Positions 10,590 to 20,429 of a stretch of 64,000 nt of DNA are shown here, piece by piece. Numbering within the stretch: position 1 is the first letter of the stretch; each line of letters opens with the position of its first letter. This stretch comes from Mesostigma viride (lineage: Eukaryota > Streptophyta > Mesostigmatophyceae > Mesostigmatales > Mesostigmataceae). Both the position numbers and the translations under genes were made by a program. Where the stretch lies: NCBI GenBank assembly GCA_009746045.1, contig RPFO01000436.1, forward strand, positions 117,501-181,500. The letters run 5' to 3'. Below the pieces are notes generated by a model. The model was not told where the DNA came from and searched no databases. It saw only the letters and a list, made by a program, of their open reading frames with translations.

Positions 10590-11547
10590 GGCTGATTGGA
10601 TTGCTCTTTTCGCGGACCTCAACGCCCAGGGACGTGCGTGGCTGTTCTCGCTTTCCTTGCGGAGTGTGGGCTCGGCGTACCTTCGTGCTCTTCCCATGGC
10701 CCCCCCATTCGCCTTGGCTCCCAGCCACTACTCGGTGGCGCTCCGGCACCAGCTATATGCCCCGCAGCCTCTTGTTCCGGCCGGGCGGCCTTGTGGTAGC
10801 TGTGGGCAGCCGCTGGATCCCACGGGGACTCACTACCTTGCCTGCATGGGGGGCCAACAGAATCAGAATTGGTATTTGTATTTGCACACTGTCCTCCTGA
10901 CGGTGGTGCTCGCCATGATTCGGTCGGTTTTCCCCCACGCGAACATCCGGTCCGAGGATGCGGATGGCGCTGCCTTCTATTCCCCCAACCGGCACCGGCC
11001 TGACATCGTGGTGCTGGACTTTGAGGGGGTGGCCGGCATCTGCTTATTGACGTTTCGGTGGCGCGGCCCTTGGCTCTTAGCCACGTGGCTGGGGCCTCCC
11101 TCACGGCAGGTTACACGGCGGACCGGGCGGAGCGGGCCAAGCTCCTGGCCTACGGCGACGTCGGGCACCATCCTGTGGTGCCCTTTGTCCTGGAGGAGTT
11201 TGGGGCCATGGGGCCCCTGACCTCCGCCTTCTTCAAGGAGTGCTGCCGGCTCCGGGAGGACCGGCTGGACCTGGAGGGCCAGCGGGCCCCATGGTCGGCG
11301 CGGACCTGGACGTCATATTGGCGTCAGCGCTTGTCGGTGGCGCTGACTCGGGCCATGGCTGACATCATGCTCCGCCGTACGCGGGCTGATTTTGCGGTGC
11401 AGCAGGGCTATTAGGTTCCTCCCGTTAGGCGTTTCCATTGGTCTTATCGTAGTATAGAGCTTTGACATGGCTCTGTATATAGGTTTATAGCTGGGCGTTT
11501 GCTTTGGTTTGAGTGATTTCACTCTGCTGTAAGTACTAATTATATTT
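10590..11547 (+). mobile_element. RT-RLE retroelement copy A, 5'-truncated
   Basis: Plus-strand copy containing only the 3' 960 bp. It has the end of the post-RT region, the CX2CX9HX3C zinc knuckle (about 10,795-10,850), the endonuclease-like domain, a stop at 11,412-11,414 and a 3' UTR. Both ends abut the AAGATATAT target repeat. It has 6 Gs after the knuckle (frame kept) but 5 Gs in the nuclease domain near 11,025 (frame lost). It is nearly identical to copy B in inverted orientation. Confidence 0.8.
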
Positions 11548-12512
11548 TTAAGATATATTAAAAATATAATTACTTACAGCAGAGTGAAATCACTCAAACC
11601 AAAGCAAACGCCCAGCTATAAACCTATATACAGAGCCATGTCAAAGCTCTATACTACGATAAGACCAATGGAAACGCCTAACGGGAGGAACCTAATAGCC
11701 CTGCTGCACCGCAAAATCAGCCCGCGTACGGCGGAGCATGATGTCAGCCATGGCCCGAGTCAGCGCCACCGACAGGCGCTGACGCCAATATGACGTCCAG
11801 GTCCGCGCCGACCATGGGGCCCGCTGGCCCTCCAGGTCCAGCCGGTCCTCCCGGAGCCGGCAACACTCCTTGAAGAAGGCGGAGGTCAGGGGCCCCATGG
11901 CCCCAAACTCCTCCAGGACAAAGGGCACCACACGATGGTGCCCGACGTCGCCGTAGGCCAGGAGCTTGGCCCGCTCCGCCCGGTCCGCCGTGTAACCTGC
12001 CGTGAGGGAGGCCCCAGCCACGTGGCTAAGAGCCAAGGGCCGCGCCACCGAAACGTCAATAAGCAGATGCCGGCCACCCCCTCAAAGTCCAGCACCACGA
12101 TGTCAGGCCGGTGGTTGGGGGAATAGAAGGCAGCGCCATCCGCATCCTCGGACCGGATGTTCGCGTGGGGGAAAACCGACCGAATCATGGCGAGCACCAC
12201 CGTCAGGAGGACAGTGTGCAAATACAAATACCAATTCTGATTCTGTTGGCCCCCATGCAGGCAAGGTAGTGAGTCCCCGTGGGATCCAGCGGCTGCCCAC
12301 AGCTACCACAAGGCCGCCCGGCCGGAACAAGAGGCTGCGGGGCAAATAGCTGGTGCCGGAGCGCCACCGAGTAGTGGCTGGGAGCCAAGGCGAATGGGGG
12401 GGCCATGGGAAGAGCACGAAGGTACGCCGAGCCCACACTCCGCAAGGAAAGCGAGAACAGCCACGCACGTCCCTGGGCGTTGAGGTCCGCGAAAAGAGCA
12501 ATCCAATCAGCC
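10590..12512. repeat. Large inverted repeat, two arms of about 950 bp
   Basis: Arms 10,590-11,547 and 11,559-12,512 are near-identical in opposite orientation, separated by about 11 bp of AT-rich target sequence. They arise from copies A and B inserted head-on at one site. The only differences seen by eye are a few homopolymer and single-base changes, including a 3-bp indel by the centre, so both insertions look recent. Such a palindrome may extrude a cruciform or disturb assembly. Confidence 0.85.
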
Positions 12513-12713
12513 GTGTGCAGAATACCCGCGTAGGTTTTCTGGTGTTTATCGATGACGCGAGCAGGGAATGCGGCGGGAGATTGAACGGAGGCGACCGAGG
12601 GAGTGCCGCGAGGGAGGTGGCGCTGTACCGCCTGAGCGGCACGGACGGGAGAACAGGCCTGCTGGATCTCAGCAGAGGCCTCCTGGATGGCAGTGACGAA
12701 GGGCAAAGGGCTG
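11559..12713 (-). mobile_element. RT-RLE retroelement copy B, 5'-truncated
   Basis: Minus-strand copy of 1,155 bp sharing its 3' end with A and C. Its stop codon is at about 11,692. It keeps a stretch of about 55 bp (around 12,510-12,565) that copy C lacks, encoding a segment beginning RVIDKHQKTYAG, so C carries an in-frame deletion. It has 5 Gs at both homopolymers, so the frame is broken twice. The ends lie at the TTAAGATATAT repeats at 11,548 and 12,715. Confidence 0.8.
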
Positions 12714-12727
12714 CTTAAGATATATAT

Positions 12728-15700
12728 TAAAAATATAATTACTTACAGCAGAGTGAAATCACTCAAACCAAAGCAAACGCCCAGCTATAAACCTATATAC
12801 AGAGCCATGTCAAAGCTCTATACTACGATAAGACCAATGGAAACGCCTAACGGGAGGAACCTAATAGCCCTGCTGCACCGCAAAATCAGCCCGCGTACGG
12901 CGGAGCATGATGTCAGCCATGGCCCGAGTCAGCGCCACCGACAAGCGCTGACGCCAATATGACGTCCAGGTCCGCGCCGACCATGGGGCCCGCTGGCCCT
13001 CCAGGTCCAGCCGGTCCTCCCGGAGCCGGCAACACTCCTTGAAGAAGGCGGAGGTCAGGGGCCCCATGGCCCCAAACTCCTCCAGGACAAAGGGCACCAC
13101 ACGATGGTGCCCGACGTCGCCGTAGGCCAGGAGCTTGGCCCGCTCCGCCCGGTCCGCCGTGTAACCTGCCGTGAGGGAGGCCCCAGCCACGTGGCTAAGA
13201 GCCAAGGGCCGCGCCACCGAAACGTCAATAAGCAGATGCCGGCCACCCCCCTCAAAGTCCAGCACCACGATGTCAGGCCGGTGGTTGGGGGAATAGAAGG
13301 CAGCGCCATCCGCATCCTCGGACCGGATGTTCGCGTGGGGGAAAACCGACCGAATCATGGCGAGCACCACCGTCAGGAGGACAGTGTGCAAATACAAATA
13401 CCAATTCTGATTCTGTTGGCCCCCATGCAGGCAAGGTAGTGAGTCCCCGTGGGATCCAGCGGCTGCCCACAGCTACCACAAGGCCGCCCGGCCGGAACAA
13501 GAGGCTGCGGGGCAAATAGCTGGTGCCGGAGCGCCACCGAGTAGTGGCTGGGAGCCAAGGCGAATGGGGGGGCCATGGGAAGAGCACGAAGGTACGCCGA
13601 GCCCACACTCCGCAAGGAAAGCGAGAACAGCCACGCACGTCCCTGGGCGTTGAGGTCCCCGAAAAGAGCAATCCAATGCCGGAATGCGGCGGGAGATTGA
13701 ACGGAGGCGACCGAGGGAGTGCCGCGAGGGAGGTGGCGCTGTACCGCCTGAGCGGCACGGACGGGAGAACAGGCCTGCTGGATCTCAGCATAGGCCTCCT
13801 GGATGGCGGTGACGAAGGGCAAAGGGCTGCTGGGGTCCAGGAGGTCAGGCGCTGCCGTTGCCAAAAGGGGCAGGAGCCGGCAGCTTTCCGCCCACGACTG
13901 AGCGACGGAGCCCAAAAATGCTGCTGGGGCCAGCCGGGCGGCACGAGTCAGACCGCAGCCACCCATCCGTGCAGGCAGGGAGGCAATGCGAATAGCATGT
14001 GGCGGGAGGTCGGGGCCCGGGACCAGCTGCGCCAAGGCCGACTGGATGCGTTCGTCGTGGCCCTCGGCGGCCAGCCGGACCTGAGCCGGAAGAGCGCCCC
14101 GGAGCCAGTGAACGACGCGAGGGTGAGCGCAAAACCACAGAAGCAGACCCTTGGTCTGCGAATCATGAAGGCGCGCAATCAAGGGCAGTACCTCAGTGCG
14201 TGCCTCGAGGGCGGCCCGCAGAGCATCGATGACAAACGCGGGGTCGCCAACCGGAACGCCGAGGACATCCAACCCATGGAGGCGCTCGTCCCGGCCCAAG
14301 AGCTGGGGCGGAAAGCCGGAGCAATCACCTTGGGGCGAGTACACCGCGCACTTGGCCAGGGTCAACTGGAGGTTGATGTCGGCCACCGCGGTCTGCAGTG
14401 CCAGCAGAGCCGCGGTGGTGTCCGGCACAGGGCCCAGAAGGTAGATATCATCCAAGTAGGCCTGAATAGCGACCGCCGGGTGGGCAGCATGGACCGCTTG
14501 GAGGCAACCCTGGAGGGGGGCGGCAAAGTACAGGGGTCCCAGGGGGTCCCCTTGCTGGGTGCCCGACCGCGACAGCAGGCCGCCGCGAGTGCCGTCCTCC
14601 ATGATGTGAACCAGTTGGCCGGGCTGGCCGTAGCACACGGCTGTCCAAGCGTACAAGTCCTCGAAGGACTCCATGACGGCCGCAAACATGCTGGCGCGGG
14701 ACAGACTGTTGAACGCGTTGTGGCAGTCGACCTTGACGACAGCGTGGGTGGGGTGGGCCTCGAGGTAGGCCTGCACCGAATGGATGAGGATATCCGCCCC
14801 GCCTGGAGTCGTCACCCCCAGCTGGGCCGCCACCGAGGTCTCACCCGCTGCGAGGGGCGGGCAGAAAAAGGCACGGAGCTCGGGCGCCTTTTGGCGGCAG
14901 ATCACTTTGCCCACGAGCTTGCGGAGCACCTCACCGCAGGCGATCGGGCGCACCTTGCCCTCGGGGGGGGCAAGACACCCTTGAGCAGAGCGAGGAGGCG
15001 AGCGCCCGCTAACCACTCGCGCGCAGCGGGAGGAACGCGACCAGCCGCCAGGTCAATGAGGGTGTCAAAGAGAATGTCCTCGCCCCCATGCCCCACCAGG
15101 ACCTCCAAGTGCTCGTAGCGCCAGCCCGACGGCCCGGTAGAGGAAGCCCGCGGGACCGCACGCATCACCTCCAGGAAGCAGTCGCGGTCCAGCCGGAGGG
15201 GGGCCGGCAGGGGGTCCGGCACGGGCAGCTGGAATCCGGGCTCCGCAGGGTGAAGAGCCTCCAAGGCCGCCAGGGTAGCCGCATTGGCGGGGGCCAGCTT
15301 GGCCATTTCCAAGCGGGTCATGGCCCGGCTGAGCTGCCCCTCGCGGACGAGGCGGATGACGTCGGCGGCCACCCGCTCGAAGTTGACCTCCCCCGACAGC
15401 CGGGCCGTGCGCGGGGGCGGCACGCCAAACAGCCCCTCCCAGTCCCCCTGCAGAAAGCGTCGGCAACGGGCAATAACCGCACCCTGGAGGCCGCGCACAC
15501 CACGCCCGAGAGGGGTGAGGAGCAGGCGGGGGGTCACCATGTGCAGTTTAAAGCCCAGCGGGTCGTCCGGAGCGGCGTGCATGCGCCGGAGAGAAACGAT
15601 TGCACATTGCGCGAAAAGGCTACGCGCGCGGTGGGGGAGGTCGGTCAGGGTAGACGTCGGGTTGATGGCGCATGCATCCCAGGGAACCGTGTCAAGCCAA

Positions 15701-16526
15701 CGCCAACTGGCCGAGTAGTCGGGCGGCGGGGGCTGGGAGCCGGTGGGAGCCGAGGCGGGAGGGGGGAGGGGGCCGGGACTGCTGGCCGGTTGAGGGGCCG
15801 TTGAGCAACACAGGCGCGCGCGTGCTGAGCGCGCCCGTGAATGGAGTACACCCGCTGGCAGTGAGCTTCCGGGCACCGGTAACAGCTCATGGCCTGCAGA
15901 TCCGCCGCGCCGAGATCGGGGTGCACAGCGCGAAGGTGCTGGCAGAGGAGGTTACGGTTGTGGAACACACCAGCACACGGGGACCCCGTGGGAAGCAGCA
16001 CGGCACACCGGTGAAGGCCGTCGGCGGGCGCTGAGTGGCGGGGAGCGGCGCCAGCAAAGGCAGGACGTGGGGCCTGCGGCGTCTCCCTAGCCGGGCCGGC
16101 AGGCGCGCGCACCACGACCCGACCAGCGCCCGGCATGCCCGCCGGGGCCACGGAGGAGGCAGTGCCCACCGGGGAGACCCCCAGCGGAGGGGGATCGAGA
16201 ACGCCGGCGCCCCTCCCAGGGGGACTCGCCAGCGCGCCCGCGACCACCCCAGGCCCCGGCAACGAGCTGGCCGGGGGCGGCGGCCGAGGGGTCGGGGAGG
16301 CAGCTGGCCCCGGGGCCCGGTGGGGACCCGGCAGGGGACCCAGCGAGACCGGGGGCGGGCCGAGAGGAAGCGCAGTCCCAGGGGGCGGCACAACAGCCCG
16401 GCACAACGGGCAGCGCGGCACGGAGTGGAGCAAGCTGCGCGCGATGCACGCTTGATGGAATGTGTGGCCGCACGCGGGCAGGCGACACAAGCCATCCCCC
16501 GGCCGGAAGGGCTCAAGGCAGATGGA
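12728..16526 (-). mobile_element. RT-RLE retroelement copy C, longest copy, with 13-bp TSD
   Basis: A 3.8-kb minus-strand element flanked by TTAAGATATATAT at 12,715-12,727 and 16,527-16,539. It is 5'-truncated inside the RING-finger coding region and ends 3' in AT-rich sequence without a long poly(A). Domain order is RING-H2, C2H2-like fingers, RT, zinc knuckle and restriction-like endonuclease. RLE-encoding early-branching non-LTR elements (R2, R4, CRE, NeSL, Hero groups) share the last three and are often site-specific. Confidence 0.85.
12861..16525 (-). pseudogene. Retroelement polyprotein: RING-H2, zinc fingers, RT, zinc knuckle, endonuclease
   Basis: In minus-strand order: a RING-H2 finger missing its first Cys (ICLEPF, then CGHTFHQACIA and CPLCR, 16,400-16,525); a Pro/Gly/Ala-rich linker; Cys/His finger pairs (C..C..H..H near 15,880-16,000); and the RT domain (about 15,300-14,300) with GPSGWRYEHL, RPIACGEVLRKL, DCHNAFNSL, QQGDPLGPLYFA and catalytic YLDD at 14,447-14,458. 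Then come the CX2CX9HX3C knuckle (about 13,425-13,485) and a nuclease-like domain with RPDIVVLDFEGG and LLIDVSV (about 13,215-13,285), ending at 12,861. Reading switches frame near 15,740, at a C8/G8 run near 14,965, and at a 5-G run near 13,425, so as assembled it cannot make one protein. Some shifts could be homopolymer sequencing errors. Confidence 0.85.
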
Positions 16527-16729
16527 TTAAGATATATATGGCTAGGCTACAGCTGGTACATGGCATCTCAGCAGTCAGAGTAGCTCCCTGCTTGGGCGAA
16601 GCATTGCTACAGCTATTGCAAGGGCTGGTGTGGGCCCATCACGTAGGCATACATGGCCACGTCACTAAGCTTTCTAGTCTATACTGCTATATATTCCCTA
16701 GGCTGGGGTGGCTGGGGTGGCTGGGGCGG

Positions 16730-17062
16730 TAGGGTTCGCCTGCCAGGGCTTGTGGGCGACGTAGATGTAGTCCGCCCCCTTCCAGTAGACCAGCTTAATT
16801 CTGCCCCGCCGTCTGCTGGAGCTGGAGGTAGGTCGGCCATAGCTCCCGTCGCCATTGTTGCTGCGTCAAGGTCAAGTCGTCGTCCAGCGTGTAGGAGGTC
16901 CCCCCAAGCCGCTTGCATGCGACGCTTGAGGAACTCCATCTTATCCGCCATGGTGTCAAAGGTGAGGAGCAAGGGGGAGGGGCCGGCCTTACCCGCCGCG
17001 AGCGGGGAAGGCGGGTAACCCCCCGCGGCTTGCCCTTACCAGTCGAGAGCCATGGGGACAAG
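16730..17062 (-). pseudogene. ORF1 C-terminal part of the split ORF1-only element
   Basis: Contains AGKAGPSPLLLTFDTMADK and a shifted LDDDLT block, homologous to 9714-10,204. It continues the ORF1 whose N-terminal half lies at 17,335-18,378; the two are separated only by the insert at 17,063-17,326. Confidence 0.6.
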
Positions 17063-17326
17063 CTTCGATCAGATTACTTGCCCACGCTCCTTGTTATGAT
17101 ATGCTCACATACGTCTTATTGCACCCACAGATTGCCGGATCGTTAGCGTGTCCGTTTAGCTAGCGCGCCCGAATGCAGCTCAGTGGCATGCCTTTGCATG
17201 GCATGAAGGAGACTGGGGGTCTCTGCCCTTTCTCCTGTTGTTCACACACAGGGATTAAAAGCACTTCGGTGCTGAGTCCGTGACTCCCCAACGGGAGCAC
17301 GTGTTTAATTAATTAATTAATGGGCC
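17063..17326 (+). mobile_element. Second-tail-family insert with 8-bp TSD
   Basis: A 264-bp plus-oriented insert ends in the GTGCTCCC-type hairpin (about 17,260-17,303) and a (TTAA)n tail. It is flanked by GGGACAAG (17,055-17,062 and 17,327-17,334). Its 3' end is homologous to 5040-5200 (-). It splits an ORF1 reading frame, which fixes its orientation and relative age. Confidence 0.7.
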
Positions 17327-17334
17327 GGGACAAG

Positions 17335-18378
17335 GATTTTGTTCTCAAACGCCAGGGCAAGGGTCTCGGAGGTCTCGTCCTGCAGCTGGTCGAAGTGCTT
17401 GACTATGACGTTCAGGCTGCGCTTGTCGAGCTCGGCCTCCTCGCGGAGGTCCAGCGTCTGCTGCGATGCTGGGCGGCGATGGCGGAGGTGGTGGTGGTGG
17501 TGTGGTTCATCAGCATGGCTGCCCAGGTCTGGGTGGGAGGGGCATCGCCGGCAGCCGGGCCAGCAGGGGCTGGCCGGGCGGCGATGTCCTTCACCGCCTG
17601 GGCAGTGATGCCTGCAGTGTTTTGCAGGCATCCGATGGCGATGGCATTGTGCTGCAGGCGCTTGTCGATGGCGAGCAGCTGGGCGGTGCTCAAGGGCGTC
17701 GGTGGTGCATGGTGGAGGTGGAGGCGAGGAGCTTGGAGGTGGCGATGGTGGTGGAGGAGAGGAGGGGAAGCTTGGCGCAGCCAGCGTGCCGCCCATGGCC
17801 GCCACATCTGCGGCGAGTGGTGTCACGTGCTGCATGAGGGCCTGGTTGATGATGGAGCGGATTTCGGAGGTGGAATGCATGGAAGTGGGAGCCCAGATCT
17901 CGGCGACAGGGCGCCCGATGAGGGAGCAGAGGGGGAGGAGCTGAAGGCGGGGGCAGGGGAAGCTGGACAGATCCGGCGTGAAAGCACCGACCATGCGGCC
18001 AGGCGGAATGAGGCGACCTTGGACGCGAAGGTGCTGGCACAGGGCAAGAAGCGAGGTGCGCGACCCGTAGAACAGGGCGCTCATAAACTGGGTGGGAGCT
18101 GCCTGGCAGCTTGTCCACCATGTGGCTGAGTTGACGTCAAAGTCGATTTCTTTCCAGCTCGGCTCGGCAGGGGGTGGATCCTCAGGGCGGCTGCGTTTAG
18201 TAGGCTCAGGCGATGCAGAGGGCGAGGCAAGCCCGGGAGGGGGCTGAGCAACCACCAGTGCGCGACTAGTGTCACCGCTGCCTTCCGGGCCTGAGGGTGA
18301 AGCTGCAGCCGGAGTTGCAGACGTATTAAGTAGCGCAGACGCCAGGCTGCGTTGCGTGGAAGAGCGTTTGCTCGTCAT
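17335..18378 (-). pseudogene. ORF1 N-terminal part of the ORF1-only element, best copy
   Basis: A continuous frame from MTSKRSSTQRSLASALLNTS through a Pro-rich region, a conserved globular block (WWTSCQAAPTQFMSALFYGS, PVAEIWAPTSMHS, IRSIINQALMQHVTPLAAD), a low-complexity Pro/His stretch and a helical block (SLNVIVKHFDQLQDETSETL). It stops where the insert at 17,063-17,326 begins. It resembles nothing I recognise by name at its N-terminus; the C-terminal half of the family is L1-ORF1-like. Confidence 0.6.
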
Positions 18379-18540
18379 ATATTGCGTTATAGCTTCGGGA
18401 AATTATATCAGTGTGTGCGTCTTAGAAAGACGAAGCAATTGTGATATTCACAGCCGAATTCAGTGCCCAAACGTGAAAGTTATGAGCTCCGCCGTCAGCC
18501 ATGGCTACCTTGTGGCTCGTGGCATGCCCGATTGCCCATA

Positions 18541-18625
18541 TCCATCCCATCCCCTCCCATCCCACTCGACTGTACTGAGGACTATTTATGCTCGCGTAAC
18601 GCGCTGTTACGCGTTATTTAATGAA
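18541..18625 (+). repeat. SINE-like 3' end with covarying hairpin, copy Y
   Basis: A CCATCCCAT-rich lead and TATGCTC box are followed by a 7-bp stem, GCGTAAC (18,594-18,600) pairing with GTTACGC (18,606-18,612), then an AT-rich tail. Compared with copy X at 20,084 the stem differs at two positions and the partner strand differs to match. Confidence 0.6.
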
Positions 18626-18707
18626 TTAAAATGATTATGCAGACGGTTAATTAATTAATTCTGCATGATGATGCAGACGTACGGTTAATTGATTAATTAA
18701 TTAAACG

Positions 18708-19960
18708 GTAACAGCGTCCTGATCTTCGTCGACTTCATCAAGGCTTTTGATTCTTTCTGTCCTCTGGGACGCTCTATGGGCTGTCCTTGCTCGCGCTCGC
18801 GTCCCCACCCCCCTGATGTACCGACATCCGCACGCTGTATGAGGGGTCGGCCACTTCGGTGCGCACTCAACACGGCTTTACCCTGCCATGCCCACTGCAG
18901 ACCGGCGTCTGGCCGCCGGGTTGCGTGACTTGCGTCCTGTCGCTGTACCTGTTTATTATTGTAGTGGATTATGTTATGCGCCAGGCCGGCACGTGCTCCG
19001 GCTTTGCTAGCATTGCAGGCCGTGCCCCTGGCCTAGCGATCACGAACGAGCTTGGGGAAGGGGGGCCGACTAACAAGCAGAATTTACTAGCTAACCACTG
19101 AGCTAGCCTCATTTATGCCGACGACATCACGCTCATCGAGAAGCCGGAGTCTGCCCAACTTTGGCTGGACTGCCTCGGGCGCGCTCGAGGCTCGGGCGGT
19201 TGGTCTAGAAATCAGCCCCAAAACGGAGGCCGGCCTGGCCCTCAGCATGGCAGGGCCGGCCCCCACCCACACTCCGGCTCTTAGACGACACTGAGGTCAA
19301 CTATACCCTACTTCAGGCCACTTCAAGCTGCTCGGCAGTTGGCTTCCGGCCCGACTGCGAGGACGACCTGACGACACGGATCGGCATGGCGTGGGCGCAA
19401 CTCCATGACCAGCCGCTGGTGGAGCAACCCCGCCCTACCCCGGATCGTCAAGCGTGACCTCTACAAGGTCGTCATTCTGAGGATCCTGACCTACGGCGCC
19501 GAGTCCTGGACACTGACGCAGGAGCTGGAGCAACGACTCGACGGCGCCGTCACCAAGATGCTGCGCCAGGCCCCTTTGGTTTGCACATTAGTAATGAGGA
19601 TTTGTACGCTGATTTGCCCTATGCCTCCCACATTCTTAGGCACAGGCGCCTGGGCCTAGCCGGGCACCTGGCCCGCACAGATCAGGTAGACACATCAGAT
19701 AGACTAGCTGGCACAAAGCCCGCCCAGCCTGGGCGATATGTCCTCACCTGGCGTGCCCCAGGCCGCGCGCGGCAGGGCCGCCACCCGTGGACTTTTCGTG
19801 ATAGACTCGGCATGGACATGTGCTACACTAGACGTGACGGGCTCACACCCGGGCAGCCTCCTGGTTTGTCTGTAATATGGAGGCAGATGGTGCGCAAGGA
19901 TAGATGGCAAGTAGTGATAAAGGAGACCACCCCCAAGTCTGTGGGGGCTCCGCGTGTGAC
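18708..19960 (+). pseudogene. Decayed LINE reverse transcriptase, plus strand
   Basis: Fragments in several frames match the minus-strand copy: VDFIKAFDSF (about 18,728), SLYLFIIVVDYVMRQA (about 18,940), LIYADDITLIEKPES with the YADD catalytic motif (about 19,110-19,150), then ILTYGAESWTLTQELEQRLD (about 19,480), RHRRLGLAGHLARTDQVDT and a C-terminal W..MVRKDRWQVVI. The post-RT SWTLT..LE.RLD pattern is typical of CR1/RTE-like LINEs. Many indels and stops; clearly dead. Confidence 0.8.
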
Positions 19961-20035
19961 CGCGTATGGCATTCATAGTGATTCGGGCCGTGGTGCCCAC
20001 AACCCTGTATCTAGGACCTAGATTGCTTACACCAT

Positions 20036-20115
20036 CCATTCCATCCCATGTTCCCCTCCGGCGCCCACTGAGGACTTATGCTCACGTGACGCAGTCACGT
20101 ACGTGTCTATTAGTT
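20036..20115 (+). repeat. SINE-like 3' end with covarying hairpin, copy X
   Basis: TATGCTC box, then perfect stem ACGTGAC (20,084-20,090) with GTCACGT (20,094-20,100), loop GCA, then a (TTAA) tail. Same arrangement as at 18,594, 21,969 and 52,357. Confidence 0.6.
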
Positions 20116-20121
20116 AATTAA

Positions 20122-20267
20122 TTCAATGCACAAGGCTACACATTTCCATCTCCATTCATATTCATCATCCTGAACGACTCGAAAACGCGGACAAGATAAC
20201 GGCAGGCTCGAGCTACTATGGTCCGGATTCTCCCGATTTCTGGCCTGCGCTGGTTGTCTCCTTGATA
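20122..20267 (+). repeat. Dispersed 146-bp repeat, copy 1
   Basis: About 90-95% identical by eye to 34,965-35,110, in the same orientation. It contains the shared segment ACGGCAGGCTCGAGCTAC and ends at CTCCTTGATA. No coding pattern. Probably a short interspersed element. Confidence 0.75.
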
Positions 20268-20429
20268 TTAAATTAAAATTAAATTAAATTAAATGATAAC
20301 ATGACTCCGTTGGGAGATCATGTAGCACGTACTCCACTGCTGGTGGGTGGGGGTCAGCGGAGCCGCGAAAACTAAGTAAGTTAACTTAATCTAAGCTAAG
20401 ATAAGCCACCAAAATCCTAGACACTCTAC

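Larger units (their letters stand above)
10306..18531 (-). mobile_element. ORF1-only element copy, split by four later insertions
   Basis: The 5' UTR lies at 18,395-18,531 and the ORF1 start at 18,378. ORF1 runs to 17,335, is interrupted by a 264-bp insert (17,063-17,326), resumes at 17,062 to about 16,730, and continues into a 3' UTR. That UTR is cut at the AAGATATATAT site by three RT-RLE elements (10,590-16,526) and resumes at 10,589. It ends in the hairpin (10,335-10,365) and the (TTAA)n tail at 10,306-10,332. The 3' UTR matches that of the copy at 9292-9720 on both sides of the inserted block. Without insertions the element is about 2.2 kb. Confidence 0.7.

Noticed and set aside
13523..15118. 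A 531-residue plus-strand frame opposite the RT
   Set aside because: Antisense shadow of a GC-rich coding region; the minus strand has the RT motifs.
10306..18531. LTR retrotransposon
   Set aside because: No long terminal repeats, integrase or protease; the RT motifs and tails are non-LTR type.
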